Positions 11,259-22,820 of a stretch of DNA of 64,000 nt are shown one piece after another. The translations under genes and the position numbers were made by a program. The notes below the pieces were generated by a model that saw only the letters and a list, made by a program, of their open reading frames with translations, was not told where the DNA came from and made no database searches. Source of the stretch: Aphrocallistes beatrix (taxonomy: Eukaryota > Porifera > Hexactinellida > Sceptrulophora > Aphrocallistidae); contig OY725501.1 in assembly GCA_963281255.1 (NCBI GenBank), positions 3,387,674-3,451,673 of the forward strand, given 5' to 3'. Numbering within the stretch: the first letter of the stretch is position 1; every line of letters starts with the position of its first letter.

Positions 11259-11894
11259 TGTTAGGATAAATTTGCGAAATCAACAATTATGCAAAATTGT
11301 TAATGGTGCTGTCACGAAAATTTTGATCCAGGGGACCAATTCTTTTCATGGAAAATTGGTCCTATGCTGAAAGTTTTGATCCTGCATGGACAAATCTTCC
11401 ATGGAATATTGGTCTGGGGGACCATTTTTTTCACAGTTAACCCGATTTCTCCAATTGAGGATGTATGTATTGTATCAAAAAATTAGATAGGCTAAACATG
11501 TGGTATATCTAATTAGAATTCTAATTAGATAGTCAATGAGAAACTCAATAAACATTCTGTTGATTTTCGATATTACTGGTAACATCTTCACCCAGAAGTT
11601 TTGGGTCTAAATGAATTTTAACCCTTGCATTTAGACCTGAATCTTCCTATAAGGATTTATAAAATAATTTGGAGAGACTTGGTTGGTAGGGCAGTTTTCA
11701 CTCATTTTATGGAATGTATTCGACGAACACACACTGCCCTAGAATTAATAATAAACTAGAGGGATGGCATAATAAATTAAAAAGAATGGCTCGAAAAGTG
11801 CAGTAAATATATACGGAATTGTAAAAATATGCATAATTGTCGCATTAGATGAACAATTATGCATAATTGTTGATTTCGCAAACTTGTCCTAACA
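11259..11894. mobile_element. Second, diverged copy of the long-TIR palindrome element
   Basis: Starts four bases after the previous copy with TGTTAGGATAAATTTGCG and ends CGCAAACTTGTCCTAACA. It shares the outer ends and the ATTATGCATAAT palindrome but has a different core, with several GGACCAAT/ATTGGTC inverted pairs at 11,330-11,430. Confidence 0.65.
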
Positions 11895-12539
11895 TATACA
11901 CACATTAATCGAGTTATAATAGTAGGATAGGGGATTAGCATTATTAAAACTTGGATTACGAGGGTCACTCGATAAGTTTTGAGCCTGGAGTAGTTGCTTC
12001 CATTTGATTGTGTTGAAAACTCCTAGGATTATTCATTTACATATTGTTATCTTTGGCTTTGAGTTTGATTTCAATCGGACAAGTTTCTAAAATATTATGT
12101 CGCATATAATGGAGTGTCCTTGTGGACTCGTTTGCAAGCCATTTCCTATGGAATTTAATTTATTCTCTTTATGAAAAAATGATAGTTGGGAACAAACTTT
12201 GATAATTCAATATTATCAATAATGCGATATATTCACAATCCGGGTGGATTCTATGATTATCATATTTAAATTTCGTTTGCAAAACATAAATTGTTCAAAG
12301 ATATCCCAATTCATCACTTAGGTTGTGTTTTCATAGATGCTAATACAAATAGCTTAGACAATTTCTTCATCACAATATTTTAGAAACAAAGCCAAAGATC
12401 ATAATAACACTTGTGGTTGTGTTTTCATAGATGCTAATACAAAATAGTATTCCCTTATTTTCTTATTTAATTTTACGCATAACTTTTTATGGTTTAGTGT
12501 AGTTCTATTCTCAATATCTAGAGGTGTTAAATTATGTAT

Positions 12540-12612
12540 ACAAACCCGCTTCGCTTGCGTACGCTGTGCGGCTAGCGGATACTTTGTGCCCGCCGGATGC
12601 ATCCTTGGATCC
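12540..12612. repeat. GC-rich hairpin island, copy 6
   Basis: Diverged copy starting ACAAACCCGCTTCGCTTGC, with a GCGGATACTTTGTGCCCGC dyad and the usual CTCACATTGATTAA linker downstream. Confidence 0.7.
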
Positions 12613-12962
12613 CTAGACTCACATTGATTAACTAAAAGGTAGATAACTTCTCTAAATGATTGTACGTCTGACTTACTCTGTCATAATCGATATGACTCGA
12701 AGAATCACAAAATTTGTCATTCACTTTTACACAGTGGTTTATTGGCACGGAGTTGGTCAATGTTTTCACCTCTTCTGATCTGCAAAAAAACGTTGGTATC
12801 ATGTTCAGCATACTCTACAACCTAGGTAACCGTATTTGCAATTACAAATTGTGAGTAGAATTAGAAATATAACCCAGATTATACAGGTGAATGGCTAAAT
12901 ATAGTTCATGCATCATTTCTAGCTCGTTTACTCGTTTGATTTCTATCAGAATGAGTTAAGAC

Positions 12963-13514
12963 CAAGGCTGGATTCGCTTAACCGGGTAACCGGCTAACCG
13001 CCGTCAATCTCGGTTGACGGTTAATGAAATCTTAGATCGGTTAGCCGATCTGTTTTCTTTTCTAAATATTCACACTAATTTCTTTGTTTTTCGAACGAGA
13101 TTCAAGAATATTTCTTCTAAAATTTTGTAAATGTAATAGAATTCCTATTTTCTAACCACAAAGTATACAGTCAGGGTCGCTTATTGTGAACCACCAGGGG
13201 ACCAAAAAATCTGTTCATAATAGAGATACTTCATATTAAGCTAACTTGATTCAATACAAATCCTATCTAAAAATGAAATTGGGACCAGGAGGTTAGTTCA
13301 TAATAAACGAATGTTCATATTAAGCGGGTTCATAATAAGCGACCCTGACTGTATTTCGAGACCACTGAAAATTATCATTTTTTCAAAATCAGGTTAAAGC
13401 TTAGTCCAAAATCCATACTTCAACCAATTAATACTGGTATCGGTTAATCGGTTAACCGCCCTGGAGGAAACCAAAATAACCGAACCATAAAATCGGTTAA
13501 CCAACCCCAGCCCT
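12963..13514. mobile_element. hAT-like element (GGTTAACCG family), complete
   Basis: Starts CAAGGCTGG and ends CCAGCCCT, flanked by a perfect 8-base duplication GTTAAGAC (12955-12962 and 13515-13522). CGGTTAACCG-type motifs occur near both ends. A smaller MITE is nested at 13168-13351. No transposase frame. Confidence 0.8.
13168..13351. mobile_element. MITE, CAGTCAGGGTCGCTTATTGTG family, copy 1
   Basis: The ends CAGTCAGGGTCGCTTATTGTG and CATAATAAGCGACCCTGACTG are inverted repeats flanked by TA. Its absence from the sister copy near 6436 proves insertion. Related copies lie at 40341-40503 and 50785-50950. A TA site and CAG ends fit the pogo/Tc1 group. Confidence 0.85.
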
Positions 13515-13540
13515 GTTAAGACTTTCACAGTGTAATTATA

Positions 13541-14753
13541 CTAGGGCGTTCAATAAGTCTTGCGGGTCATGGTATATTTCGCAGACTATAATAGTAAACA
13601 AATCAGTTTTCATCTATAACACAACCTTATATCTTAGTTTGATTTACTGAAAATTACAAATTTCTGACCAATTTATTCACACATCATTTCAACATACTGG
13701 TAAAATTATGGCTTCCAAGGATGACAATTTTAATCTGAAATGGAGAGCTTACATTGAGTTTCGCACAAAACTCCGCATCCAGCCGGTACTCATCTACAAC
13801 GAGTTGCAGGAGGTATTGTGCATGGACTGCCCTTCCAGATCAACGGTAGAGCGATGGGCTGCACGATTTCAATCTGGAAATACAGAGGTGTCAGATCTAC
13901 CTCGATTTGGGAGACCGGTGTCCGTCAGCACCCCAGAGAATGTTGCTCTAATCGAGAGCAAAGTCAGGGAAGATAAGTATATAACAATCGAGCAGTTAGA
14001 GCAGAATATGGAGATTTCATCGGGGGCCATTCATTCCATTCTGACTACTCAGCTTGGTTTCCGATCCATTTGCTGTAAGTATTATTATTGATCCATTTGC
14101 TGTAAGTAGTATTATTCAACCCCTTACAGCAAGTATAAAATGCGATCATGGGTGAGAGGGAACGAAAGACAGGCGCAAATTCCTAGTCCCGACTTCAGAA
14201 AACCGAAGGTCATGTACACGATCTTCTTCAATAGTAGTGGAATAGTCTTGCAAATACCTTCTGAAAGTGAAAAAACAGTAAACGTAAACGCAACGTTTTT
14301 TACAGAGAAAGTACTTCCAAACCTAATAAAAAACGTAGAAGAGCTCCGTCCCAGGCTAAAATGAGGGGAATAAAATTATTGATAGATAATGCTAGCTCCC
14401 ATACAGCCAAGCTCACTAAAAATTTCTTGGAATCAGAGTGGTTAGATTTACTTCCCCACCCACCCTACTCACCAGACCTAGCTCCCTGTGATTTTTGGCT
14501 ATTCCCCAAGCTCAAAATCTATCTTCAAGGCAGGGAATTTGAGTCGAAACAAACCCTCGGGTCGGCCCTGTACCACTTCTTCAAATTCATCCCCGAAGAA
14601 GAGTACAGAAATGCATTCATAAAGTGGGTGGAAAGATTGAAACGCTGTGTAGAAGTAAGAGGGGTGTATTTCGAATAAATAATACATTGAAACATATTAT
14701 ATGGCATTTATTTAATTTATGATATGACCCGCAAGACTTTTTGAATGCCGTAT
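13541..14753 (+). mobile_element. mariner element with inverted repeats
   Basis: The left end, GCGTTCAATAAGTCTTGCGG then GTCAT, matches the reverse complement of the right end, ATGACCCGCAAGACTTTTTG, with a few mismatches. TA lies outside both ends. The 1.2 kb length is slightly under a full mariner, in keeping with the internal deletion of its transposase. Confidence 0.85.
13708..14678 (+). pseudogene. mariner transposase, decayed
   Basis: Transposase remnant in three pieces. 13708-14091 keeps the N-terminal helix-turn-helix part (YIEFRTKLRIQPVLIYNELQ; RSTVERWAARFQSG). 14140-14364 and 14361-14678 keep the catalytic part in two frames. LLIDNASSH and APCDFW supply the second and third acidic residues, with exactly 34 residues between them, which identifies the D34D mariner group. 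The segment expected to carry the first catalytic Asp is missing, and a repeated GATCCATTTGCTGTAAGTA marks that junction near 14060-14115. A frame change near 14361 breaks the rest. It cannot encode active transposase as read. Confidence 0.9.
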
Positions 14754-14754
14754 T

Positions 14755-15119
14755 AGAATGCTATGTATTAACTGTCTTGTACTTACGTAGGTCATTTCAT
14801 TAGTACTGCGCCGTTATCTGTAGTCAGAATTACAGACCCCAAAACATAAACACTTCGACCCAGAAAGACTTCTAATTTCACCCCCCTAATATTTTTTTCA
14901 AATCGACGCTACTGATTTACTAGAACAAGAATAATAATAATATTACATAAGATACTCAGCACATACAGTAAATACATACGTGCATATATCTATTGCCTAA
15001 TTACTACTGATATGATACCACATTATACATAACTACTAACTAAGAAAACTAATGTCTGTACTGAATACTGTACCTAAGGAGCACACCACACGCTAAGAAA
15101 AGCAACTTGTTACTTTTCA
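14755..15119. other. Spacer between mariner and MACPF gene
   Basis: AT-rich, with no ORF or repeat recognised. It includes the likely 3' UTR of the minus-strand MACPF gene. Confidence 0.5.
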
Positions 15120-16515
15120 TCATAGTTCCGTTCTAGGAGGAAGAGAAATCTTAATGCTCTTCAATTTCTCGTGCATCAATTTGTTTAATTGATACTCATC
15201 ATTATTTGCACTAGACCAAGTTTCAACCCACTTGTAATCACGGTGTTTGCACCGACAGCGCAAACCAGCGCCAACCAATCCACACCCGAGCCATGCGCTC
15301 CCTAATCCACTATTAATGTATGGGTTTAATCTTGTAGTATCTGTATTCGTTGTCACGGTTTCATGCCTTACACATGAGTCTCCTCTGCACTCGCACCACC
15401 AAGCAGCTCTGTAGTGACAATCATCATCATCCTGACATCCTTGAGGGGCAATCATGCAATGGTATTGAGGATAATCTTGAGTTGCATCTGGCCCTTGTTC
15501 AAATTTCTGAAGTTCAACACCATTTATTATATGGTGGCAATCGAAATTCAGATATCCTTTGTAGTATTCCCCTAAATTGATCGCTTTTGCCATATGGTTG
15601 GTTCCAGAATATTTTAATTTCAAAATATTCCACAGTGACATGAGTTTATAGGTGATAGGAATTTTTGAGACATTGGCTTCGGCCAAGAACTTGGTGATTA
15701 GTTCAGAAGTACGGCTTTTATACAAGGAACTTCTTGTTTCTAGACTTCCTCCTCTTAATACGGTTTTTGCAGAAGTTTTTAGAGTTGACACACTATCGAT
15801 ATCTTGCTGTGTAACATCTGAACAAGCTTTGACGCCTAATTTGCCAGCGGGAGTTGGTCCAGCAAAGTCAACACATGCTTTTATGGTATATTCTTGTTTT
15901 GTGTATTGATTCGATGAATCTGAGAAACAATGCTGATATATACTCGAGCCATACGTTACTTGCGTGACCAAATGGGAATTATATTTTCTCAGAAAGTGTT
16001 CGTAATTAGACCAAAAGCTTGTAAGCCATGGTCTCTCGACTTGGGAGGGTAATTGTTCAAAATCCTGAATTAGATTATCTGTTAGATCTTGATTATTGAT
16101 ACATTCGTTCATGATATAATCTATAGCATACTCAGATTTTACATTTTTTCATTGTAAAGCCACGAACCTTACGACTACCAGCACTTATGCTGTTCGTAGA
16201 ACTGTCTAGCGAAAACCCCAATGTAAAGTCTGCTTGTAAATTTGCAGAGATTGAGGTACTTGTAGAAAGAGAATGATAGAAAGTTGCGGTATTCTCTAAG
16301 AATGCGCTATTATCGGTAATTTGTCCAGTTGGATGATCAACCTTTATACATTCATCAGGCAAGTTTTTGAAAATAGGAAGCCCTCCAAGCAATTGCTCAG
16401 TAAGTAAATCAGTGTTTGGTATGTAAAAGGATCGTCCAATGACTGATTCATCATCAGATACAGCAGGTATAGGTGCTCCAAGAAAGAGCACAACGGAAAT
16501 AATGAGGCGTATCAT
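15120..16515 (-). CDS. Secreted MACPF-domain protein, one frameshift
   Basis: MACPF proteins oligomerise on membranes and often form pores; relatives serve in immunity, venom or egg defence. The reading starts at 16515 with a hydrophobic signal peptide (MIRLIISVVLFLGAP). The first 127 residues end at a stop at 16132-16134. The remaining 330 residues continue one frame over from about 16140. That second part carries a MACPF signature (NYEHFLRKYNSHLVTQVTYG) and a Cys-rich C-terminal region (QYHCMIAPQGCQDDDDC; WWCECRGDSC; CRCKH). The break sits beside runs of four and six T, so it may be an assembly indel or a true disabling mutation. A good acceptor (TTTATTTCTTAG on the minus strand) lies 13 bases before the ATG. 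Function in this species is unknown. Confidence 0.75.
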
Positions 16516-18350
16516 TGATGATGTAACTCTAAGAAATAAACTATTAAAAACTCAGTAATTTGCCTCCATGACACCATCATTTAACCCACTTGTTAGGTCA
16601 TATTGCAACTAAATGTCCTGGGATGCATAAAATATGAGCAAATAGTTATCAATTCTTCACTACAGCAGTATGGTGTCACTTGTCTGAAACGTATTTTCAG
16701 TATGTTGGCACTGGTCCGAAAAAAATGATTCGGACAAGTGACAACATGCTGAAAAAACTTTTCGGACAAAGGTTCTGCCTCATTTCGAAAGTGTTTTTCG
16801 ACATTATACATAATTTATGTTGAATGCAAATTTTTGCAGTAGCAAAATATATTTACTAACAAAGCAAAATAGAAGTGAATTGCAATGTATGTAGAACAGG
16901 AAATTTTTGTGCAACATTTCTATATGTAAATAATTCTCATGTTTCAGGGCAATCCACGAAATATCTTTATTACAAGAATTTCCAGAAACGGTAACGGTTT
17001 AATACAACAATACCAACATTAGTGAATATAGTCTTTATTCTCTAATTCGAAAAGCTGGTCACTAAATATCTACTAGGTATTTCTCTAATTAATTAAGTAA
17101 AAACAACAAATTTTAAGGGATTTACCGTGTTAATTAGTCTTATAATTACCTGCATATGGTTGAGCTAGGGAGAGTGCACGGCATGGGCTGGGGTATTATG
17201 TGCATACATCGATCCTGAGGAGGGCAATCGCCCCCCTCAATCTCAAATAGGGGATCGAAAGTATCTTTTGACCCCTAATATTTTACGTTTCTACATTTTA
17301 TACCTCACCAAATACTAAGTAGGTATTTGTTTCTGCTACAATATTAGTAAAATTGAATACGTTAAACTTTGCTTTAATTAATACAGTGTAAACCGTGTAG
17401 GGTTCTACAGTTTCTTCAATCAATTCGTTACAGATATATATATATACACAAACAAACAAACAATAATCGAGTTTTAATAGTAAGGATCAACTAGGAGGAA
17501 CTACAAGGGAGAAGCCTGCATTTTATATTCATAAAATCTAAATGTCGAATTTCGGAGTGAAATTATTAGTTAAGTTTTAATAATTTTGGACTCTAACAAA
17601 ATAATTTTCTATAAAGTCTTCAAACGTGCATGGTACAACTTAATTCACAAACAATGATTTTAATGAAAGATTGAATTAATCGAAATCCAGCTTGTTATAT
17701 TATTTACAAATATGTATTTATGTTTTATTTAAATACATTAATTAAGGATGTATAAACTCACTTTTCAATGTTTTGAAGAAACTTGTATTGATCTTGTAAT
17801 TGAATTCAAAGTTCGTCTTTATTTCAGTAATTGCAAGAATTGGTTGTTGATGGTTGTTTATTGTAGTAAAGAGCCGTTGATCTGAACCTATTTATTGGAA
17901 TCGATATAGTATTTGACAAACTAATAAATTATTCCTTTAATCTCTAGAATTGGAATAAAATAGTCCTTTAAGCAAATTCCTGATTTAATTCAGTAGCAGG
18001 TGCATTATAATTGCTAGCTCATCTTCGATATCTTCGATCAATCTTTACTGTATTCCACCAATACATTATCACACATTTACGTCATAAATAGAGTTGTCTC
18101 GAGTGTCACTGTACACAACAAGATTATGTTCCAACTTCGAACTTATGTAATCAGTGGAGTAGACTGGCGTAGGTATTGTGCATACTTGCCTACCCTCCCG
18201 AGATCGATCTCTGAACCAATTATCACGCCATTTTAAAATATCCAAGGAAAGTGTGTCTTAAATCCCAGGTAATTTTTCACACAGGTATTTGGAGTATAAG
18301 AATTAAAAAGAGAAACTAGTTGTAATAGTGGAGGGCGATAGATCGAGTCT

Positions 18351-18610
18351 AATGGGAAGAGATTGACTCCAGAATATTCTCAATAGACACAGTGAGGTTT
18401 TTAATGAAGAACTTGGGAACATTCAGAACATAATGGCTAAAATCCATGTGGATCCCCAAGCAGAACCACGATTGTGTAGAGCCCATTCAGTACTCTATGC
18501 TCTGTGTGATAAGGTAACCAAGAGTAGTCTAGTGGCTTACAGAATATTTTGGGAAAAGGGGAACGGTTGAACAAGTCCACCAAACTTTTTGTGGCGATTA
18601 TATAGACCAA
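18351..18610 (+). pseudogene. Ty3/Gypsy retrotransposon pol relict
   Basis: One frame reads into the linker between protease and reverse transcriptase typical of Gypsy pol: ILNRHSEVFNEELG, then AKIHVDPQAEPRLCRAHSV and YALCDKVTK. A stop interrupts it early (GRD-stop-LQN), and a shifted frame then gives a CGDY motif as expected at the start of reverse transcriptase. No LTRs, gag or integrase were found nearby. It is an old fragment, not a working element. Confidence 0.75.
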
Positions 18611-19349
18611 AAGATGAATCTGAGATAGGGTTCTGAGAAATTCTCCCGACCCTTACTATTTACTATTTGGACGAAATCCCTTATTTACAAATCATTATTA
18701 AATAACCAATTTAGAAGAGTTTTACACGTCTAGTTGCACTCAGATGGGTCACTCGATAGGGTCCAAACAACTTTTGAAAATGGAATGTTGTCACATATTT
18801 CTATGTTGCTATGCTGTTGTGCTATGGGGCTAAGTTCTACCAAATATGACCATGAGACCCCTTAAATTGCTGGAAATTTTCTTTGGAATACGAATGTTAG
18901 CATTGGACATAATTTGGGCTAATATAAACAGGCATATGTAATAGTTATGTGAAATCCTTAGCTTTTACTCGTTGCAATGGATTGGACCAAGTGCATGATA
19001 TACCAGGAATATTATGCATATAAAAGAATAACATAAATACGTATTGATTTATTTGTAGCATTATGGTTTTAGGCTGGGGAATAAATTGTTTATGAACTGG
19101 TATACTACCACTTTTGTCCCATTTTTAGGGGGAGAAAGTAGGGAAAAAATCCACGTAAAATTACGCAATTACTTCTTATCACAGGTTATTGTACTGAACA
19201 CCTGTTCACTTCATCTCACATATGTTCTTAATTATTTGAACTTTATTCCACGAATTAAAAAAATATATCCAAATTCATTTTTATTTTCGATTAGGAAACT
19301 CAAATTTTACAGGTCACTTAATCGAACAACCAATCACCATAATTGTTTT

Positions 19350-20450
19350 AAGGAGCTGCACTATCAGCCATCAGTCTTTCGACTGACAATTTTTATACAT
19401 TTTAGTTGATTTCAGATTTCTTTTTATAGCCGACTTCAATCTCAATAATTTACATGGATACGAATTCTATTAATTATTTATTTGTCATTACATTTTATTG
19501 ACAAATTCTCTTTTAAAATTCTAAACCTAGATCTCACACTCAAAGATCCTCTCTCGAAAATGGTATCAAAACCTTGTATAAACTCAAAAAGAGCTCTGTC
19601 AGGAAATTTACCAACTCAGTTACGTGAAAGGAGTCCACAGAGCTGTGTAATTATTGATTTTAATTGCCTTAACCTGCCTTCACCATATCTATCTTCTTCA
19701 GAATTAGATGACTATAATTACTACTTCCAGTACAGGCAGCCCTCGCCGATCGCGGGTTTGCCATTCGCGGAATTTTTTTTGAGTCTTGTTTTATTATTCG
19801 CGACTCGTTTCCTCGATTATTCGCGGTTTTTGTTGCTCTCTTCAATAGTTTCATGGGCTAGCATAAGTCTATAACCTTATACGTATCTCCATATTATCCT
19901 GGAAATAGCATTAGTACTGTTTCTATTGTTCTATACTAATACTAGACTATTTTTTCTATAGCATTCATATAATTTTCTAATTAATAATTACATCATGCAT
20001 AAAGGAAGTTGTTTGGTGATTAAAAGGCTAGACTTTACTATTTAGGTATGGTACTTAGGTTTGCTAGTAGGGGATCTATATCTTTCATTTATTATTACCA
20101 TTTCACTTGTGCCAGTGTTTGTAGTATTACAGCTTAACTATTGAAACTATAAAGTATTTAGCAAACTGTATCTAGCGTTGTTTTTATAATATAGGAACGT
20201 AACCCCACTATTCTCATTGAACTAACGTCTTGCCGTTCGCGATTTTGCCATTCGCGGCAATTCTCAGGAATGTAACCCCCGCGAACGGCGAGGGATACCT
20301 GTACTACAAAACTATTTATCTTATTTGTTAGTTTATTGTTAACTGGTATTTTGATTTTTTGTTTAATTACTGAGTCAAATTTATTTCAAAGTGCCTTGTT
20401 TATTATAAGATTATTATTAAATAATTTAACATATCGACCGACATTTTCTT
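19350..20450 (+). repeat. Interspersed repeat, copy split by a MITE
   Basis: Homologous to 8965-9600: it shares GGAGCTGCACTATCAGCC, CTAAACCTAGATCTCACACT and ACTACAAAACTATTTATCTT. The right part follows the inserted element at 19733-20301. Confidence 0.6.
19733..20301. mobile_element. pogo/Tigger-like MITE with proven TA insertion
   Basis: The left end CAGGCAGCCCTCGCCGATCG and the right end CGAACGGCGAGGGATACCTG are imperfect inverted repeats. Subterminal TTTGCCATTCGCGG-type motifs occur at both ends. TA flanks each side. The uninterrupted sister sequence at 9425 has a single TA at the joint. No coding capacity. Confidence 0.85.
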
Positions 20451-20589
20451 ATTACTTGTGAAAAATGCAATTTTCAATCAACTTGTTAATTGTAATGTCG
20501 ACGAAAAATCCAATAACGAATTTTTCGTCCGATGAGAATTCGCATTTATTTTCCGAACAGCAGCATAGGATTTTTTCTGTTTGTCCGAA

Positions 20590-20700
20590 TTGATTGAAGA
20601 ATTGGGAAGTCATAGAGATATGAAAATTGGCACATGTAGGTGTCAAATGATATGAATACGATTAAGTTCTAAGATCTAAGCGAAATTTTCATACCTCTAC
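20590..20700 (-). repeat. LINE-like 3' tail, reversed copy
   Basis: On the minus strand this reads the same block as 2600-2765 (AGAGGTATGAAAATTTCGCT through CACCTACATGTGCCAATTTT to a GACAAACAG tail). Confidence 0.5.
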
Positions 20701-21006
20701 AAAAACTGGAAAACAATTTTCCACACCAAAATGGCACATGCGGCGGAAATTTATGTGTAATTCCTAACGAATGTTTCTTGTTTTTAAAAATGTTGGATTC
20801 TACTACTTAGTTAGATGGACTTAATTAGCTGTGAGGTCTTTCTAACTTAATTAAGATACAGCTTGATATGTTGTACAATATGAAAATATAAAAACATTAA
20901 TCAGATAATAACTATGAAACATTCACTCTTGAGCACGAGATACAATGGTAGAACAACACGTCATGTTAACATATGGAAAGTTAGTATATACTATGTTGTG
21001 GAGGAG

Positions 21007-22820
21007 CTAAGTATTGATCAATAGAAAGGATTGTTGTATTGATGCTCTGTTATATGATTTGCTGAATAGAACTTGAGGATAGTTAATCGTGCTTTTTCTG
21101 TTCCTATTAATTACGGGTCTCCCCTTCAAGAAGCTATCTATCTCCCTCAGGTACTCCATCCCCTTTTCTCTCTCTACATACCTATACACCATCAGGTCTC
21201 TAGGCACAATCGTCGTGTCGGTCCATTTTATAGGTAAGATTATGTTCCAATTCTTCACTCGACTCTTCTCTGTTACAAGATCTACCATTTGCTTACAGAA
21301 GAAACAATGCTCGAATCTCTCATTGACTATAAATATGAATTTCTTACACTTTTTCATTACTTCTAATGCTCTGACGTAATGATTCAAGCCAATCAAATCG
21401 CAATCTTCGTTTTCCTGCCATAGAACACGTACTTCACCCATTTGATATAAAATTTCATCTCGTAACTGTCCAATCAGCTCTCCATCATATTCTTCTGGGA
21501 TGCATAGAAACACATTATATTCAAAATCCCCGCTCGGTTCTTCGCGCCTCCACGCAATATACCATCTAATCAACCTCAACTTATTGACATAGATCAAAAT
21601 ACCGAGTACGACACTGGTTGCTATTATTGTAAGTACTGGCACAGCAGTTAAACTAAACACCCACTCCATTTCCACTTGTGTGTCCGTATCACTACTCACT
21701 TCGGTCGATTTCTTGGCCAGATTTCTAGCCGCACTCTCTAAGCATAACTGAGCAACACAGACGTATTTGCCAATGTCGCTCTCATCGAAATTATGTATAA
21801 TCAGAGACGATACTTTGGTGCATTTATGTTGGGTATATCTGGTGTTGTACTTCGTATCAGGACTCAGTGTCTGTAGGCCCCCACTACCTTCACAGAGACC
21901 TCCAACATCTTCAACGTCTCCTTCATCACTAGCTCGCATCCATCCAACGCGTAGGTGGCTTGCAAATGGCAGAACCTTGCACGTCAAGTTAACATCGCCT
22001 CCTATCTCTCCTGCAGTGACCTTGTACTCACGCTGTAGTTCTATTATTAGCTCTCCCGCTTTGTAGAATGCAAAGTTTTGAGGCGAGAGACAAACACTTC
22101 CGTTGTTGACGTTAGCAACCAATGCGGTTTGACTCCCGAAAGAATTCCTCCCGGTACAGTAGTAGTCACCGTCTATGTTATGATAATCATAATAGTTCAC
22201 GAAAAGTCCGGTCGGACATGCCGGTCTAAATTTAAAATATCTCAGCTGTGACAGGATAGTTCCATTGTTCTCTCTATCGCGAGTGAATATCAGCTGATTC
22301 AGCTTCTCCGAGTTCATTCCAGGGTACTGCTGATGGTTAATTGGAATGTTCCATGTGTAATCTAACTCAGGCGTGCCATACAATGGACATATGAGTGTGA
22401 TCCAGTCTCCATTGAATGGCTGTCTGTTCACGTCCCAATCTATGTTGGTCGGGGGTAATGCTAGTTTGATGTTCATAGTTCGAATTGAATTGTTTCTGTA
22501 GTAGACTCGATAGCAATTCGAGTCATTGATTGACATTTTGCTGATGTTGAGTGGGCATGGGATTGCTGTGAGGTTTTTATAAGGCAGTACGTAGACATAA
22601 CATTCTGTGTCAACGTACTTTCCTCCTTCTTTAATGATCTCAGTTCACTTCCCTCGTCACTACACCAATTGTAGTCGAAGTAACTCTCCATATTGCAAGA
22701 CTTAGGGAACTCAACTCTGGAGTTTACATATTTCATGAATACAAGAAACACGATAAAGCTAATTGAGCGTACAAACATTTCATAGTTATACACAGGGTCT
22801 GGTGTCTGGTTTATATACAC
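21007..22820 (-). CDS. Ig-domain receptor with cytoplasmic TIR domain, one frameshift
   Basis: A single-pass receptor resembling IL-1R-like or sponge Ig-TIR proteins. The N-terminus (22,640-22,820) has a signal peptide (MFVRSISFIVFLVFMKYVNS) and the start of the ectodomain. After a frame change near 22,640-22,650 the reading continues in one frame to 21007. Visible in order: an Ig-like domain (GDWITLICPLYG to GDYYCTGRNSFGSQ), a second one (GGDVNLTCKVLPF to DIGKYVCVAQLC), a transmembrane helix (VPVLTIIATSVVLGILIYV) and a TIR domain (FEYNVFLCIPEEYDG; MKKCKKFIFIVNE; WNIILPIKW). TIR domains recruit MyD88-type adaptors. The frameshift could be an assembly error or real decay; the other 500 residues are open. 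The first Met (22820) is less likely than the one at 22778. Confidence 0.8.

Larger units (their letters stand above)
1741..13540. other. Gene desert built of transposon fragments
   Basis: No host gene is supportable in this 11.8 kb. Open frames are short, without recognisable domains, and fall inside repeats. The stretch is a mosaic of at least a dozen small elements, listed separately, plus repeated linker sequences. One linker carries a TGACGTCA palindrome (near 8320 and 10480, degenerate near 3385). Another runs from GATATTCGAAATCTACACCC to a tail of AAACAAAC repeats (near 2300-2760 and 9835-10270). Confidence 0.8.
16516..21006. other. Non-coding interval with transposon debris
   Basis: About 4.5 kb without a supportable gene. 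It holds a Ty3/Gypsy relict, an interspersed repeat split by a pogo-like MITE and a reversed LINE-like tail near 20590-20700. 16,520-18,340 and 18,670-19,340 show only AT-rich unique sequence. Confidence 0.7.

Noticed and set aside
16593-16811. 72-codon minus-strand frame upstream of the MACPF gene
   Set aside because: Low-complexity coding character is absent, it has no splice or start context, and it is probably chance.
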